Below are positions 43,375 to 51,794 of a stretch of 64,000 nucleotides of DNA, one piece after another. The notes under the pieces are model-generated. The model was given only the letters and a program-made list of their open reading frames with translations, was not told the origin of the DNA and searched no databases. This DNA is from JAEYXS01 sp943367715. Its GTDB lineage: Bacteria > Verrucomicrobiota > Verrucomicrobiia > Limisphaerales > JAEYXS01. The stretch covers positions 1-64,000 of the forward strand of contig CALRJY020000029.1 in assembly GCA_943367715.1 (NCBI GenBank). The letters run 5' to 3'. Both the position numbers and the translations under genes were made by a program. The first letter of the stretch is position 1, and every line of letters begins with the position of its first letter.

Positions 43375-43974
43375 CTATTTAACGCTCTTTAGTAAAGGCG
43401 CGACACGTTCGCGCAAGGCGGGCAACACCTCCGTATCAAACCACGGACGCTGCCGCAGCCAGAGCCGGTTGCGCGGACTGGGATGCGGCAGCGGAAAAAA
43501 CTCCGGCAGATACTCCGCGTAAGCTCGCACCGTATCGGAAAGGCTGCCCTTGCTCCGTTTGCCCAAATAATACGCCTGCGCGTAGCTGCCTACGAGCAAG
43601 GTCAGCTCCACCTTCGGCAACGCTGCTCTCAATAGCGGATGCCAAAGCGGCGCGCACTCCGGGCGTGGCGGTGAATCCCCTGACTTGCCTTTGCCCGGAT
43701 AGCAAAACCCAGTGGGGATGATCGCGATCTGCGATTCATCGTAGAATTCGTCGCGGCTTAATTGGAGCCAGTCACGCAAGCGATCACCGGATGGATCGTT
43801 CCAAGGAATACCTGTCTCCTGCACTTTGCGGCCCGGCGCCTGCCCCACTATCATCAGGCGCGCCGAGGGCAACGCACGCAATACCGGCTTGGGCGCGAAC
43901 GGCAGATGCGCTGCACAAACGGTGCAGGCACGCACCCGCTTGAGCAATTGATCCAGAGTTTCCGGCCGGGCCAT
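43375..43974 (-). CDS. Uracil-DNA glycosylase family protein
   Basis: The 199-residue product has the family's water-activating loop in divergent form (GQAPGRKVQETGIPWNDPSGDRLRDWL, about 43-69) and the DNA-binding HPSPRN motif near the C-terminus (about 163-168). Cysteines in RACTVCAAH, GFCYPG and PECAPLW could ligate an iron-sulfur cluster, as in family 4/5-like glycosylases. The spacing differs from classical UdgA, so this is probably one of the related uncharacterised subfamilies. Expected role: cytoplasmic base-excision repair. Confidence 0.7.
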   Translation of the reverse strand: MARPETLDQLLKRVRACTVCAAHLPFAPKPVLRALPSARLMIVGQAPGRKVQETGIPWNDPSGDRLRDWLQLSRDEFYDESQIAIIPTGFCYPGKGKSGDSPPRPECAPLWHPLLRAALPKVELTLLVGSYAQAYYLGKRSKGSLSDTVRAYAEYLPEFFPLPHPSPRNRLWLRQRPWFDTEVLPALRERVAPLLKSVK

Positions 43975-44161
43975 ACCCTAACAATACACCCTAAAACTGA
44001 CTCTGAACAAGCGGCTGGACTAAAAGAGGCAAATAATGTACATCTTTAAACAATTCAGACGGTTAACAACGCCGGGAAACCGTCGAAACTTACCCCAATG
44101 ACATGCTGCCGGATGAAAGGGCGATTTACGTCCAGAAACAGCAGCGAAACCTTAGATCAAT

Positions 44162-44734
44162 ATGAAGAAAATTGACGAATCACGGTTGGAGACTGATCTC
44201 GAATATCGCTTTAACTACCTGTGCGATTTCATCGGCTTCGGGGAACAGGACATCAAGGTCATCCACAGCGCCGCTCCTCTGCTGGCCCCAGTGGTGCCAG
44301 CCTTGGTGGATGCGGTCTACAATAAGCTCATCGGCTATGATGCCACCTGGCGCCATTTTGTTCCCCCGCAGCATGGTTACACCGGTGAAACGCCCGTCTC
44401 CCTCGAAACGCTGAACATGGATCATCCTCAGATCCAGTTCCGTAAACAACATCTGGCTCGCTACCTGGAGAAGCTGGTCACCGCACCTTATGACGGCAAG
44501 TTGGTGAACTACCTGAACTTCGTCGGCAAGATGCACACACCCAAGGCTGGCAACCCGCATCTCAACGTGCCGCTCATCCAGATGAATTCATTGATGGGCT
44601 TCGTGGCGGACGCGGTGAATGCCACGATCATGGGCTTCGACATCCCCAACGACCTGAAGACGGCGGCTATCCGTGCCTTCAGCAAGTTGCTGTGGATACA
44701 GAATGACCTGATCGTGCGGCACTACGCTGCTTAA
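44162..44734 (+). CDS. Protoglobin family protein
   Basis: The 190-residue all-helical protein resembles protoglobins and the sensor domains of globin-coupled sensors. LCDFIGFGEQDIKVIHSAAPLL sets the pre-A/A helices, RKQHLARYLEKLVT the middle, and VGKMHTPKAGNPHLNVPLIQM (about 121-141) carries the likely proximal haem-binding histidine. No kinase, cyclase or methyl-accepting domain is attached, so it is a single-domain globin. It could bind O2, NO or CO and act in sensing or detoxification. The ATG is 11 bp after GCGAAACCTT, discussed among rejected items. Confidence 0.8.
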   Translation: MKKIDESRLETDLEYRFNYLCDFIGFGEQDIKVIHSAAPLLAPVVPALVDAVYNKLIGYDATWRHFVPPQHGYTGETPVSLETLNMDHPQIQFRKQHLARYLEKLVTAPYDGKLVNYLNFVGKMHTPKAGNPHLNVPLIQMNSLMGFVADAVNATIMGFDIPNDLKTAAIRAFSKLLWIQNDLIVRHYAA

Positions 44735-44807
44735 GAATACTTTGGTTTACGGGCAAGCGGGAGTATTCCTGCTTGCCCGTTTTGCTTTCTGCCGCTTGCA
44801 TAAGCCC

Positions 44808-46412
44808 ATGCGTCCCCTGCTCCTCGCCTTGGTGCTTTTGCTCACCGGATGGTCGTCCTCTGCCGTGTCTGCGGCGGATTACAAGCTGTGGCTCTACGTC
44901 CCCACAAACCTGCAAGTGGACAAATATGTGGACGACTTGGATGTGCTCTTCCGTCGGGCGAAGAAAGCCGGTTACACCACCATCTTGCTGGCGGATTCAA
45001 AATTCGGCCGCCTGCATGACGTCATCCCGCGCTATTATCAGAACGTGGAGCGGGTCAAAAAGCTGGCGGCAGAGCTTGGCTTGGAGATTGTCCCCGCCGT
45101 CTTTCCGATCGGTTATTCAAACGACATCTTGTATCAGGACCCGAATCTGGCCGAGGCCTTGCCGGTAAAGGACGCCTTGTTCGTGGTGAAAGAGGGCATA
45201 GCAAAGCTTCAGGCGGATGTGCCGATGACCTTGCCCGGCGGTGATTTCTCGGACCTGAAGAAGTGGAGCTGGAAGGATGATGCGGTCGTGGCCGATAATG
45301 GCGCGGCCAAGGTCGCTGATTTCAAGGAGAACGCGCGGCTCAATCAAAAGCTAAAGGTGCAACCCTTCCGCCAGTATCACGTCTCCGTCCGCATCAAAAC
45401 ACAGAACTTCACCGGAACGCCAGAGATCAAGGCCATCGGAAAAAATCTGTTGAATTTCGCGGGACTCGGTGTGAAACCGACACAAGATTGGACCACGCAT
45501 CATGCGGTCTTTAACTCCCTTGAGAACACTGAGGTGAATCTCTATTTCGGCATGTGGGGCGGTGGCAAAGGTGCGCTGTGGTGGGATGATGCGAAGATCG
45601 AAGAGATCGGCTTGCAGAACCTCGTGCGCCGTCCGGGTGCTCCGCTGGTCGTGAAGAAAGAAGGCGGTGAAGTCTTGATGGAAGGCAAAGACTTCGAGGC
45701 CGTGCGTGACCCGGGTATGGGGAACAAACCTTATGCGGGCGAATACTCCGTCTGGCACGAACCGCCGGTCATCCGCACCAAGCTGCCGGATGGCACGAAG
45801 CTCCGCGTGTCCTACTATCACGTCGTCACTATTCATGAGGGTCAGGCGATGATCTGCCCCTCCGAGCCGAAGACGATGGCTCTGCTCAAAGACCAAGGCG
45901 AGCGCATGCTCAAGCTCTGGCAACCCAAAGCGTGGATGATGTCCCACGATGAGATCCGCGTGCTGAACTGGTGCGATGCGTGCCAGCAACGGCATCTGGA
46001 TGCCGGCGCCTTGCTCGCCGAGAACGCCAAAGCCTGCACGAAAATCCTGCGAGACCTTACCCCCGATGCCCGCATCTATGTGTGGAACGACATGTTCGAT
46101 CCAGCTCACAATGCCCGGGATAACTATTACCTCGTGCGCGGCAATCTCGCCGGTTCCTGGGAGGGGCTGGACAAGAATGTGACCATCGTGAACTGGCACA
46201 GCGGCAAGGCGAAGGTGAACGTGCCTTGGTTCGCCGGTCGCGGGCACAAACAAGTGCTTGCCGGTTTCTACGATGCGCCCGCTGAACGCGTGCAAGTCTG
46301 GCTGGATGCGGCCAAGGGTGTAGAGGGCATCGAAGGCATCATGTATACGACTTGGAAACAGGACTACCGGCAGTTGGAAAGGTTTGCGGAATTGGTGAAA
46401 GCGGCGAAGTAG
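44808..46412 (+). CDS. Secreted TIM-barrel-like protein, possible glycosidase
   Basis: The ATG at 44808 gives 534 residues with a classic signal peptide (MRPLLLALVLLLTGWSSSAVSAA); the longer frame adds 22 residues that lack one. YKLWLYVPTNLQVDKYVDDLDVLFRRAKKAGYTTILLAD resembles the first strand and helix of a (beta/alpha)8 barrel of the GH20/GH84-like type. MSHDEIRVLNWCDACQQR (about 387-404) could be the catalytic strand, and RIYVWNDMFDPAHNARDNYY a late strand. A beta-sandwich insert (about 150-265) resembles a carbohydrate-binding module. The substrate is unknown and the hydrolase call is tentative. Confidence 0.5.
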   Translation: MRPLLLALVLLLTGWSSSAVSAADYKLWLYVPTNLQVDKYVDDLDVLFRRAKKAGYTTILLADSKFGRLHDVIPRYYQNVERVKKLAAELGLEIVPAVFPIGYSNDILYQDPNLAEALPVKDALFVVKEGIAKLQADVPMTLPGGDFSDLKKWSWKDDAVVADNGAAKVADFKENARLNQKLKVQPFRQYHVSVRIKTQNFTGTPEIKAIGKNLLNFAGLGVKPTQDWTTHHAVFNSLENTEVNLYFGMWGGGKGALWWDDAKIEEIGLQNLVRRPGAPLVVKKEGGEVLMEGKDFEAVRDPGMGNKPYAGEYSVWHEPPVIRTKLPDGTKLRVSYYHVVTIHEGQAMICPSEPKTMALLKDQGERMLKLWQPKAWMMSHDEIRVLNWCDACQQRHLDAGALLAENAKACTKILRDLTPDARIYVWNDMFDPAHNARDNYYLVRGNLAGSWEGLDKNVTIVNWHSGKAKVNVPWFAGRGHKQVLAGFYDAPAERVQVWLDAAKGVEGIEGIMYTTWKQDYRQLERFAELVKAAK

Positions 46413-46464
46413 CTCGCTTTCAGGAAGTTGCCAGGCCCCTATTTCAGAAAGTTCCTTGTGCCGC

Positions 46465-46493
46465 TTGACAAATAGCCTCGTATTCTCTAATTT
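46465..46493 (+). promoter_or_regulatory. Sigma-70-like promoter of the GbsR operon
   Basis: TTGACA (46465-46470), a 17-bp spacer, then TAATTT (46488-46493): an excellent -35 and acceptable -10. The GbsR-family gene starts at 46520. The downstream element is overlapped by the perfect dyad at 46490-46509, which fits repression by steric block. Confidence 0.7.
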
Positions 46494-46509
46494 CTGTTTA
46501 GACAGAAAT
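46490..46509. promoter_or_regulatory. Perfect dyad, probable GbsR operator
   Basis: ATTTCTGT and ACAGAAAT are exact inverted repeats around TTAG, giving a 20-bp dyad typical of a dimeric winged-helix repressor. It overlaps the -10 element and start point of the promoter and lies 10 bp before the regulator gene, so autoregulation is likely. Confidence 0.7.
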
Positions 46510-46519
46510 AGAAGAAGCC

Positions 46520-47056
46520 ATGAACACACTCACACCAGTCCAGCAGAAGTTCATCCTCCACTGGGGGGAGATGGGGACCCGGTGGGGGATCAACCGGACC
46601 GTGGCCCAGATCCATGCCCTGCTCTATCTCTCGCCCAAGCCGCTCCACGCAGAAGAGATCGCCGATACGCTGGCCGTAGCCCGCTCGAACGTGAGTAACA
46701 GCCTGAAGGAGCTCCAGGGCTGGGGCATTGTGAAGCTGGTGCATGTGCTGGGGGACAAACGGGATCATTTTGAATCGATGAAGGACGTATGGGAGATGTT
46801 CCGCGTGGTATTGGACGAGCGGAAGAAACGGGAGATCGACCCCACCCTCACGATGCTGCGCGAATGTCTCATCGAGCTGGAAGATGAGAAGTCGAAGGAT
46901 ACCTATGTCCGCGAGCGTATCCACTCGATGCGGGATTTCTTTGAGACGACGACGGCCTGGTATCAACAGGTCCGCGCCTGGCCCACGAATGCGGTGGTCC
47001 GCTTTGTGAAGCTGGGGGACAAGGTTTTGCGAGTGTTAGGAATCGGGGGAAATTAA
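46520..47056 (+). CDS. GbsR/MarR-family transcriptional regulator
   Basis: The 178-residue protein begins with the typical helix TPVQQKFILHWGEMGTRWGINRTVAQIHALL. Its winged helix-turn-helix is PKPLHAEEIADTLAVARSNVSNSLKELQGWGIVKLVHV (about 39-76), followed by the wing DKRDHFES and a long dimerisation helix region (about 95-165). GbsR in Bacillus senses choline; the ligand here is unknown. It heads an operon of eight genes with small gaps or overlaps. The adjacent dyad suggests that it represses its own operon until a ligand binds. Confidence 0.85.
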   Translation: MNTLTPVQQKFILHWGEMGTRWGINRTVAQIHALLYLSPKPLHAEEIADTLAVARSNVSNSLKELQGWGIVKLVHVLGDKRDHFESMKDVWEMFRVVLDERKKREIDPTLTMLRECLIELEDEKSKDTYVRERIHSMRDFFETTTAWYQQVRAWPTNAVVRFVKLGDKVLRVLGIGGN

Positions 47057-47060
47057 AGTT

Positions 47061-47207
47061 ATGCCTCCAGTGGTCATAGTCATGGGATTCGGATTAGGAA
47101 CGTTGTTTCTGACCATGTTTTTGGTCAGCAATCCAACGATGGCAGCGGCAATCGGTGCCGGATCGCTGGTGATAGCGGGTATTTTGAAATGGCGGAAGCG
47201 GGTTTGA
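47061..47207 (+). CDS. 48-residue membrane peptide
   Basis: A small gene starting four bases after the GbsR-family stop codon and ending 23 bp before the DCC gene. The peptide MPPVVIVMGFGLGTLFLTMF... has two hydrophobic stretches (about 3-22 and 27-42) and a basic end (LKWRKRV), as expected for a two-helix or re-entrant inner-membrane protein with the C-terminus inside. No homologous family is recognised. AAAG a few bases upstream could serve as a weak ribosome site. Its position in the operon supports a real gene. Confidence 0.55.
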   Translation: MPPVVIVMGFGLGTLFLTMFLVSNPTMAAAIGAGSLVIAGILKWRKRV

Positions 47208-47230
47208 TTTTTTTTTGAAAGGATATTTCT

Positions 47231-47653
47231 GTGAATACTGAAATTACAGACACGGTTAACGGAGCGGTGTTCTTCGATGGCGAATGCCCGATGTGCCAAC
47301 GCTTGGCCCGGCGGTTCGGTCCCCTGCTCCATCGGCGTGGGTTTGAAATGGTGCCACTGCAAGCTGACTGGGTGGCCACGACGCTGAAAGTGACGCGGAC
47401 TGAGCTGCTGGAGGAGATGCACCTGCTCTGCACGGATGGTCGGGTCTTGCGCGGCGTGGAGGCCTATCTGGAATTCGCCCGGCATGGCTGGCTCACCCGC
47501 TGGCTGGTGCCCGTGGCGCGCCTGCCGCTCATCTATCCGCTGCTCAATCGCATTTACCGCTATGCGGCAGCACATCGGCATTGCACCGGCGGCCACTGCA
47601 AGATTCACCGGCCTGTTCACCACCGCACCATCCCCTTTCTGGATATGCCATGA
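47231..47653 (+). CDS. DCC-family thiol-disulfide oxidoreductase (DUF393)
   Basis: The 140-residue protein starts with GTG and has an AAAGGA ribosome site eight bases upstream. VFFDGECPMCQRLARRF (about 13-29) is the family's signature, with the C-x-x-C pair in the usual D.xCPxC position. The rest (EAYLEFARHGWLTRWLVPVARLPLIYPLLNRIYRYAA) is a hydrophobic helical tail common to DUF393 proteins. Redox activity is inferred from the motif only. Its stop codon overlaps the next ATG (ATGA), so translation of the two is coupled. Confidence 0.8.
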   Translation: MNTEITDTVNGAVFFDGECPMCQRLARRFGPLLHRRGFEMVPLQADWVATTLKVTRTELLEEMHLLCTDGRVLRGVEAYLEFARHGWLTRWLVPVARLPLIYPLLNRIYRYAAAHRHCTGGHCKIHRPVHHRTIPFLDMP

Positions 47654-48525
47654 ATGCGACCACCCACAGAACATTCGCCGCTGCGCTGCTCGTCTGCCTG
47701 ACAGTCTTGCCGTTCGGTGTGCGTGAGCACTTGCCCGCCTGGGTGTTTATGTGGGCTTTGGCCTTCGCACTCTATTTCGGCTGCAAGGTGCTGACCTTGG
47801 CTGAAGCCGGACCAGCCTTCACCACCATGAATGGTCTTCGCACCCTTGGTTACTTGCTGCTATGGCCGGGCATGGACCCGAAACCATTTGAGCAAGCGAC
47901 ACGTAATTTCCCTGCTCCAGCTTTAAAAACTTGGGGCCAAGCATTGTTCAGGACATTACACGGCGCGGTCTTGATCTGGGTCGTGGTGCCTCGGATCGAC
48001 GAAGCACATTGGATACCTCGCGCCGCTGTCGGCATGCTGGGCATCATCCTGCTGCTTCATTTCGGTCTGTTCCGTCTGCTGGCGTTGGGCTGGCAGGCGC
48101 GGCATATCCCGGTGCGCCCCTTGATGGATAATCCCATCCGGGCGACGAGTCTCACGGAATTCTGGGGACGGCGCTGGAACAGCGGCTTCCATGATCTTAT
48201 GCACCGCTACATCTTCCGTCCGGGGGCAAGACGGTTCGGCGTTCGAGCGGCGATGATGCTGGTTTTCCTGGCTTCGGGCCTCATTCACGAATTGGTCATC
48301 ACCGTGCCGACTGGTGGCGGTTATGGATTGCCGACGCTCTATTTTTTGCTGCAAGGGCTGGGTGTGGAATTTGAACGGAGCACATTAGGTCGTAACTGGC
48401 ATTTAGGCCAAGGTATCAAAGGCTGGTGTTTTGTGCTTCTCGTGACGGCTGGGCCCATTGCCCTGCTGTTTCCGCCGCTATTCCTACACCATATCATTTT
48501 GCCGATGCTGAAAACCATCACCTAA
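47650..48525 (+). CDS. Wax-synthase-like membrane acyltransferase (MBOAT_2 type)
   Basis: The ATG at 47650 overlaps the previous stop codon and gives 291 residues with about seven membrane helices. LTEFWGRRWNSGFHDLMHRYIFRP (about 176-199), followed by LVFLASGLIHEL (about 209-220), matches the wax synthase/MBOAT pattern, in which the histidine of SGLxHEL is the likely catalytic residue. These enzymes transfer acyl groups to alcohols or other acceptors in the membrane. The neighbouring SDR genes could supply or modify the acceptor. Confidence 0.75.
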   Translation: MNATTHRTFAAALLVCLTVLPFGVREHLPAWVFMWALAFALYFGCKVLTLAEAGPAFTTMNGLRTLGYLLLWPGMDPKPFEQATRNFPAPALKTWGQALFRTLHGAVLIWVVVPRIDEAHWIPRAAVGMLGIILLLHFGLFRLLALGWQARHIPVRPLMDNPIRATSLTEFWGRRWNSGFHDLMHRYIFRPGARRFGVRAAMMLVFLASGLIHELVITVPTGGGYGLPTLYFLLQGLGVEFERSTLGRNWHLGQGIKGWCFVLLVTAGPIALLFPPLFLHHIILPMLKTIT

Positions 48526-48534
48526 AGGAGATTT

Positions 48535-48960
48535 ATGAACACCGACCTCATCATCACTTTGTTAAAAGCCGCCGGGTTGTTGCATTTCGGCATTCTCTGC
48601 GCCGGGCTGACCATGCCGCAGGTCATCGGACTAAAACGGCATCTCACACCGTTGCCGCCTTTCATCCGCAATCTGTTCTGGGTTTACTACACCTTCATCG
48701 GCACGTGTTTGATCGGGTTCGGGCTGTTCACTTATATCATGGCGGAGCAACTTGCCACAGGCGATGGCATCGCCCGGGCGGTGCTCGCCTTCTTCGCGCT
48801 CTTCTGGTTGCTGCGCGTGGTGGTTGCGGTGTTCATCTTCGATGTCACCCCGTATCTCACCAGCCGGATGATGCGGGTGGGTTACTGGTGCACGAACCTG
48901 GTGTTCGTTTATTTCACGACAGTTTACGCGGTAGCGGCCTGGAAAGGTGGAACTCTATGA
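48535..48960 (+). CDS. Four-helix membrane protein
   Basis: The 141-residue protein has a strong AAAGGAG ribosome site. Four hydrophobic helices are visible (about 5-26, 48-70, 80-101, 113-136), connected by short loops; GLLHFGILCAGLTMPQVIGLKRHL starts the protein. I do not recognise a named family. The topology resembles small DoxX- or DUF-type membrane proteins. Its last codons overlap the following ATG (ATGA), so expression is coupled to the SDR gene. Confidence 0.65.
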   Translation: MNTDLIITLLKAAGLLHFGILCAGLTMPQVIGLKRHLTPLPPFIRNLFWVYYTFIGTCLIGFGLFTYIMAEQLATGDGIARAVLAFFALFWLLRVVVAVFIFDVTPYLTSRMMRVGYWCTNLVFVYFTTVYAVAAWKGGTL

Positions 48961-49919
48961 AAATAGCGATCACTGGTGGAACTGGATTTGTGGGGAAACA
49001 CCTGGCCCGGAAGCTGGTGGCGGCAGGTCATGAGGTGGTGCTCATCGCGCGCGGTGTGGATACCCGCGATACGCGCACGCCCGGACTGCCGCACACCACT
49101 TTCCGGCCAGTTGGTACCGGCGATGTGGCGGCACTGACTGAGGCGTTTCAAGGGTGCGATGGTGTGGCGCATTGCGCGGGGATCAATCGCGAGATCGGTG
49201 AACAAACCTATGCACGCGTGCATGTGCAAGGGACAAAGAACGTCGTGGCGGCAGCGCGAAAGGCCGGGGTGAAACGGATCACGCTGATGAGCTTCTTGCG
49301 CGCCCGGCCAGATTGCGGCTCGGGCTATCATGAATCGAAGTGGGCAGCGGAAGAAGTTATCCGCGCTTCGGGACTGGATTACACCATTCTCAAGGCGGGT
49401 GTCATCTATGGTGAAGGCGATCACATGCTGGATCATTTGAGCCATGCATTTCATACGTTTCCGTTGTTTGCCTTCGTCGGATTTAATGAGCAATTGGTGC
49501 GACCTTGCGAGGTGGAGGATGTGGCGACCATCCTGGAAGCAGCGCTGGTGAAAGGTCGGCTGGCGAAAGCGACGGTAGCGGTCACAGGGCCGGAGGAACT
49601 TACTCTGAGCAACGCTGTCCGGCGGGTGGCCAAAGTGGTAGCCAAACGGCCCTTCTGGTTCCGGGCACCGTTGTGGCTTCACTATGCATTCGGATGGGTG
49701 CTGGAACGGACGATGACGATACCGCTCATCGCGACAGCACAGGTGCGGATCCTTTCGGAAGGCGTGGTGGTGCCCCTGCCCTATGCAGAGGAATTGCCGG
49801 AAGATTTACGGCCGCAGCTTCCTTTCTCGGAGGCACAGATTCGCAAAGGGTTGCCGGAGCCGAAAGGGTTTGGGCGGGAGGATTGTTTGTGCTGGAACGC
49901 CTTGTTTGGGAAGGCTTAG
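48957..49919 (+). CDS. NAD(P)-binding SDR, NDUFA9-like
   Basis: The open frame runs far upstream, but the real start is the ATG at 48957, overlapping the preceding stop codon; this gives 320 residues. The atypical short-chain dehydrogenase fingerprint GGTGFVGKHLARKL (about 7-20) starts the protein. SFLRARPDCGSGYHESKWAAEEVIR shows the Y..SK..AE pattern with YHESK (about 124-128). It resembles NDUFA9-type sugar-nucleotide-epimerase relatives, of which many are not catalytically characterised. Cytoplasmic or membrane-associated. Confidence 0.8.
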   Translation: MKIAITGGTGFVGKHLARKLVAAGHEVVLIARGVDTRDTRTPGLPHTTFRPVGTGDVAALTEAFQGCDGVAHCAGINREIGEQTYARVHVQGTKNVVAAARKAGVKRITLMSFLRARPDCGSGYHESKWAAEEVIRASGLDYTILKAGVIYGEGDHMLDHLSHAFHTFPLFAFVGFNEQLVRPCEVEDVATILEAALVKGRLAKATVAVTGPEELTLSNAVRRVAKVVAKRPFWFRAPLWLHYAFGWVLERTMTIPLIATAQVRILSEGVVVPLPYAEELPEDLRPQLPFSEAQIRKGLPEPKGFGREDCLCWNALFGKA

Positions 49920-49991
49920 GGAACGAAGGATTGGAACAGGAGCTAACAGAGGGAACGGAGAAAAAATCGGGGATGAGGGCGATTGGGAACT

Positions 49992-50927
49992 ATGAAACAG
50001 AAGATTGTCATCGCGGGAGGTAGCGGCTTTCTAGGGCGGGCGCTGGCGGAATATTTTACAGCCAAGGAGTGTGAGGTGGTGATCTTGACACGCCATCCCA
50101 GTCCGCTCTGTCCGCACGGGCGGGAGGTGTACTGGGATGGCTGCACGTTGGGGGATTGGGCGAAGGAGTTGGAGGGTGCAGATGCGTTGGTCAATCTCGC
50201 GGGCGTGTCGGTGGATTGCCGGTACACGGCGAAGAACCGGCGGCTCATCATGGATTCGCGGATCGATTCGACGCGGGTGCTGAGTGAGGCGGTCACGCGC
50301 TGCCAGCATGCACCACGGGTATGGTTGAACTCGAGCACAGCCACGATCTACAAGCACACATATGGTCGTCCGTGGGATGAAGCGGGTGAAATCGGAGCGA
50401 CGGCAGAGGCTAAGGATGCGTTCTCGATTGAGGTCGCCACGGCTTGGGAAAGAGTTTTCAATGAAGTCCAGACTCCCTGCACGCGCAAAGTGGCACTACG
50501 GACGGCGATGGTGATGGGGCATGGGCGGAACAGCGTGTTCCCGGTGATGCGGCGGATGATCCGGTTCGGTCTGGGCGGACAGATGGGGGACGGGCGGCAG
50601 TATATGTCGTGGATCCATGAGGTGGATTTCTGCCGGGCGATCGAGTGGTTAATCGCGCGTGAGGATGTCAGCGGCGTGGTGAATCTCGCGGCGCCGAATC
50701 CAGTAACGAATGCCGAGATGATGCGGACGTTTCGCGAGGTGTGCGGAGTGCCGTTCGGTTTGCCAGCAGCGAAGTGGATGCTAGAGATCGGTGCGGTGTT
50801 TCTGCGGACGGAGACGGAGTTGATCATCAAGAGCCGACGGGTGGTGCCGGGACGATTATTGCACGAAGGGTTTCAATTTAAGTTCAGTGAGGTGAGGATG
50901 GCGCTGGAAAATTTGACGAGGATTTGA
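49992..50927 (+). CDS. TIGR01777 / YfcH-family epimerase-like protein
   Basis: The ATG at 49992 gives 311 residues. The Rossmann start KIVIAGGSGFLGRALAEYF, the LVNLAGVSVDCRYTAKNRRLIMDSRIDSTRVLSEAV segment and the LGGQMGDGRQYMSWIHEVDF segment are all diagnostic of the YfcH family. The C-terminal part matches its extra domain (NLAAPNPVTNAEMMRTFREVCGVPFGLPAAKWMLEIGAVFLRTETELIIKSRRVVPGRLLHEGF). The reaction is unknown for the family. It lies 72 bp after the previous gene in the same operon. Confidence 0.85.
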   Translation: MKQKIVIAGGSGFLGRALAEYFTAKECEVVILTRHPSPLCPHGREVYWDGCTLGDWAKELEGADALVNLAGVSVDCRYTAKNRRLIMDSRIDSTRVLSEAVTRCQHAPRVWLNSSTATIYKHTYGRPWDEAGEIGATAEAKDAFSIEVATAWERVFNEVQTPCTRKVALRTAMVMGHGRNSVFPVMRRMIRFGLGGQMGDGRQYMSWIHEVDFCRAIEWLIAREDVSGVVNLAAPNPVTNAEMMRTFREVCGVPFGLPAAKWMLEIGAVFLRTETELIIKSRRVVPGRLLHEGFQFKFSEVRMALENLTRI

Positions 50928-50966
50928 CGCGAATAAGCGCGAATTGGGAAACGACGGAAAGGTTAT

Positions 50967-51749
50967 ATGAATGCTTTAGACGTCGAAAGGGATGCAGGGG
51001 TGGAGCTGAATCTGGCAGCGAGCGAGCGCATGCTGTCGCTGCGGGGGGAGCCGTTGTTCGTGGCGGATTGGGTGGAGTTGTTCTTTTTGCATTTCGAGGT
51101 GCCGGTAGAGGTATTAGAGCGCGAGGTCCCCTTCCCTTTGGATCTGTATGAAGGGCGGGCGTTTGTGAGTCTCGTATCGTTTCAGTTGGAGCAGTTGCGG
51201 TTGTTTGAGGCACCGACGCTGACGGAGGCGGTGTTTCGGCCGTTCACGCGGAGTCACTTTCTGAATGTGCGGGCGTATGTGACGCATCGCGGCGAGCCGG
51301 GCATCTATTTCATGCAGGAGTTTCTCTCGAACCGGTTGAGCATTCCGTTTGGGCGGCCGGTGTATGGGTTGCCGTATCATCATGCGGCGGCGCAACGGCA
51401 AATTGATCTCAAGCGCGGCGATATGAAGCTGGAGCTGAATGCAGCGAAGGAACGGCGGCTGGAGTTGCAGGCGAGCTTTGATACGGCAGAAAGGCCGTCT
51501 CCGTGTGAAGCGGGTTCGCTCACCGAATTTTTACTGGAGCGGCATACGGCGTATACGTGTCACCGGGGGAACAAGCGGCGGTTTCGGATTTGGCATCCGC
51601 CGTGGCAACAACGCGCGGTGGAGTTTCAAGCTAAGGACGAGGGATTGTTGGGAAACGCGGGCGGATGGTTTACGGAAGCGGAGCCCATCGGCGGGCATCT
51701 GGCGTTGTTAGGCAAAGATGTGTGGATGGGCAGGCCGTGTGGAGTGTGA
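50967..51749 (+). CDS. DUF2071 (YqjF-like) protein
   Basis: The 260-residue product has an AAAGG ribosome site. It matches DUF2071: FVADWVELFFLHFEVPVEVLEREVPFPLDLYEGRAFVSLVSFQLE, then FNVRAYV-type and GIYFMQEFLSNRLSIPFGRPVYGLPYHHA segments, in the family order. No catalytic residues are known; the fold is a beta-barrel lipid- or ligand-binding type. It is the last gene of the GbsR operon, and its stop codon lies in the loop of the terminator hairpin. Confidence 0.8.
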   Translation: MNALDVERDAGVELNLAASERMLSLRGEPLFVADWVELFFLHFEVPVEVLEREVPFPLDLYEGRAFVSLVSFQLEQLRLFEAPTLTEAVFRPFTRSHFLNVRAYVTHRGEPGIYFMQEFLSNRLSIPFGRPVYGLPYHHAAAQRQIDLKRGDMKLELNAAKERRLELQASFDTAERPSPCEAGSLTEFLLERHTAYTCHRGNKRRFRIWHPPWQQRAVEFQAKDEGLLGNAGGWFTEAEPIGGHLALLGKDVWMGRPCGV

Positions 51750-51764
51750 GTCCACACGGCTTTT
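51735..51764 (+). terminator. Operon terminator containing a stop codon
   Basis: Perfect nine-base stem CCGTGTGGA (51735-51743) and TCCACACGG (51751-51759), with a seven-base loop, followed by CTTTTAC. The DUF2071 stop codon (51747-51749) lies in the loop, so a terminating ribosome would cover the hairpin. Confidence 0.75.
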
Positions 51765-51794
51765 ACATTCACATCGCAATTATTTTCTCATGCC

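Noticed and set aside
44143..44153. GCGAAACCTT just before the protoglobin gene, like the boxes before kinase 1 and the giant gene.
   Set aside because: It is only 11 bp before the ATG, so the downstream promoter element would fall inside the gene. Treated as chance.
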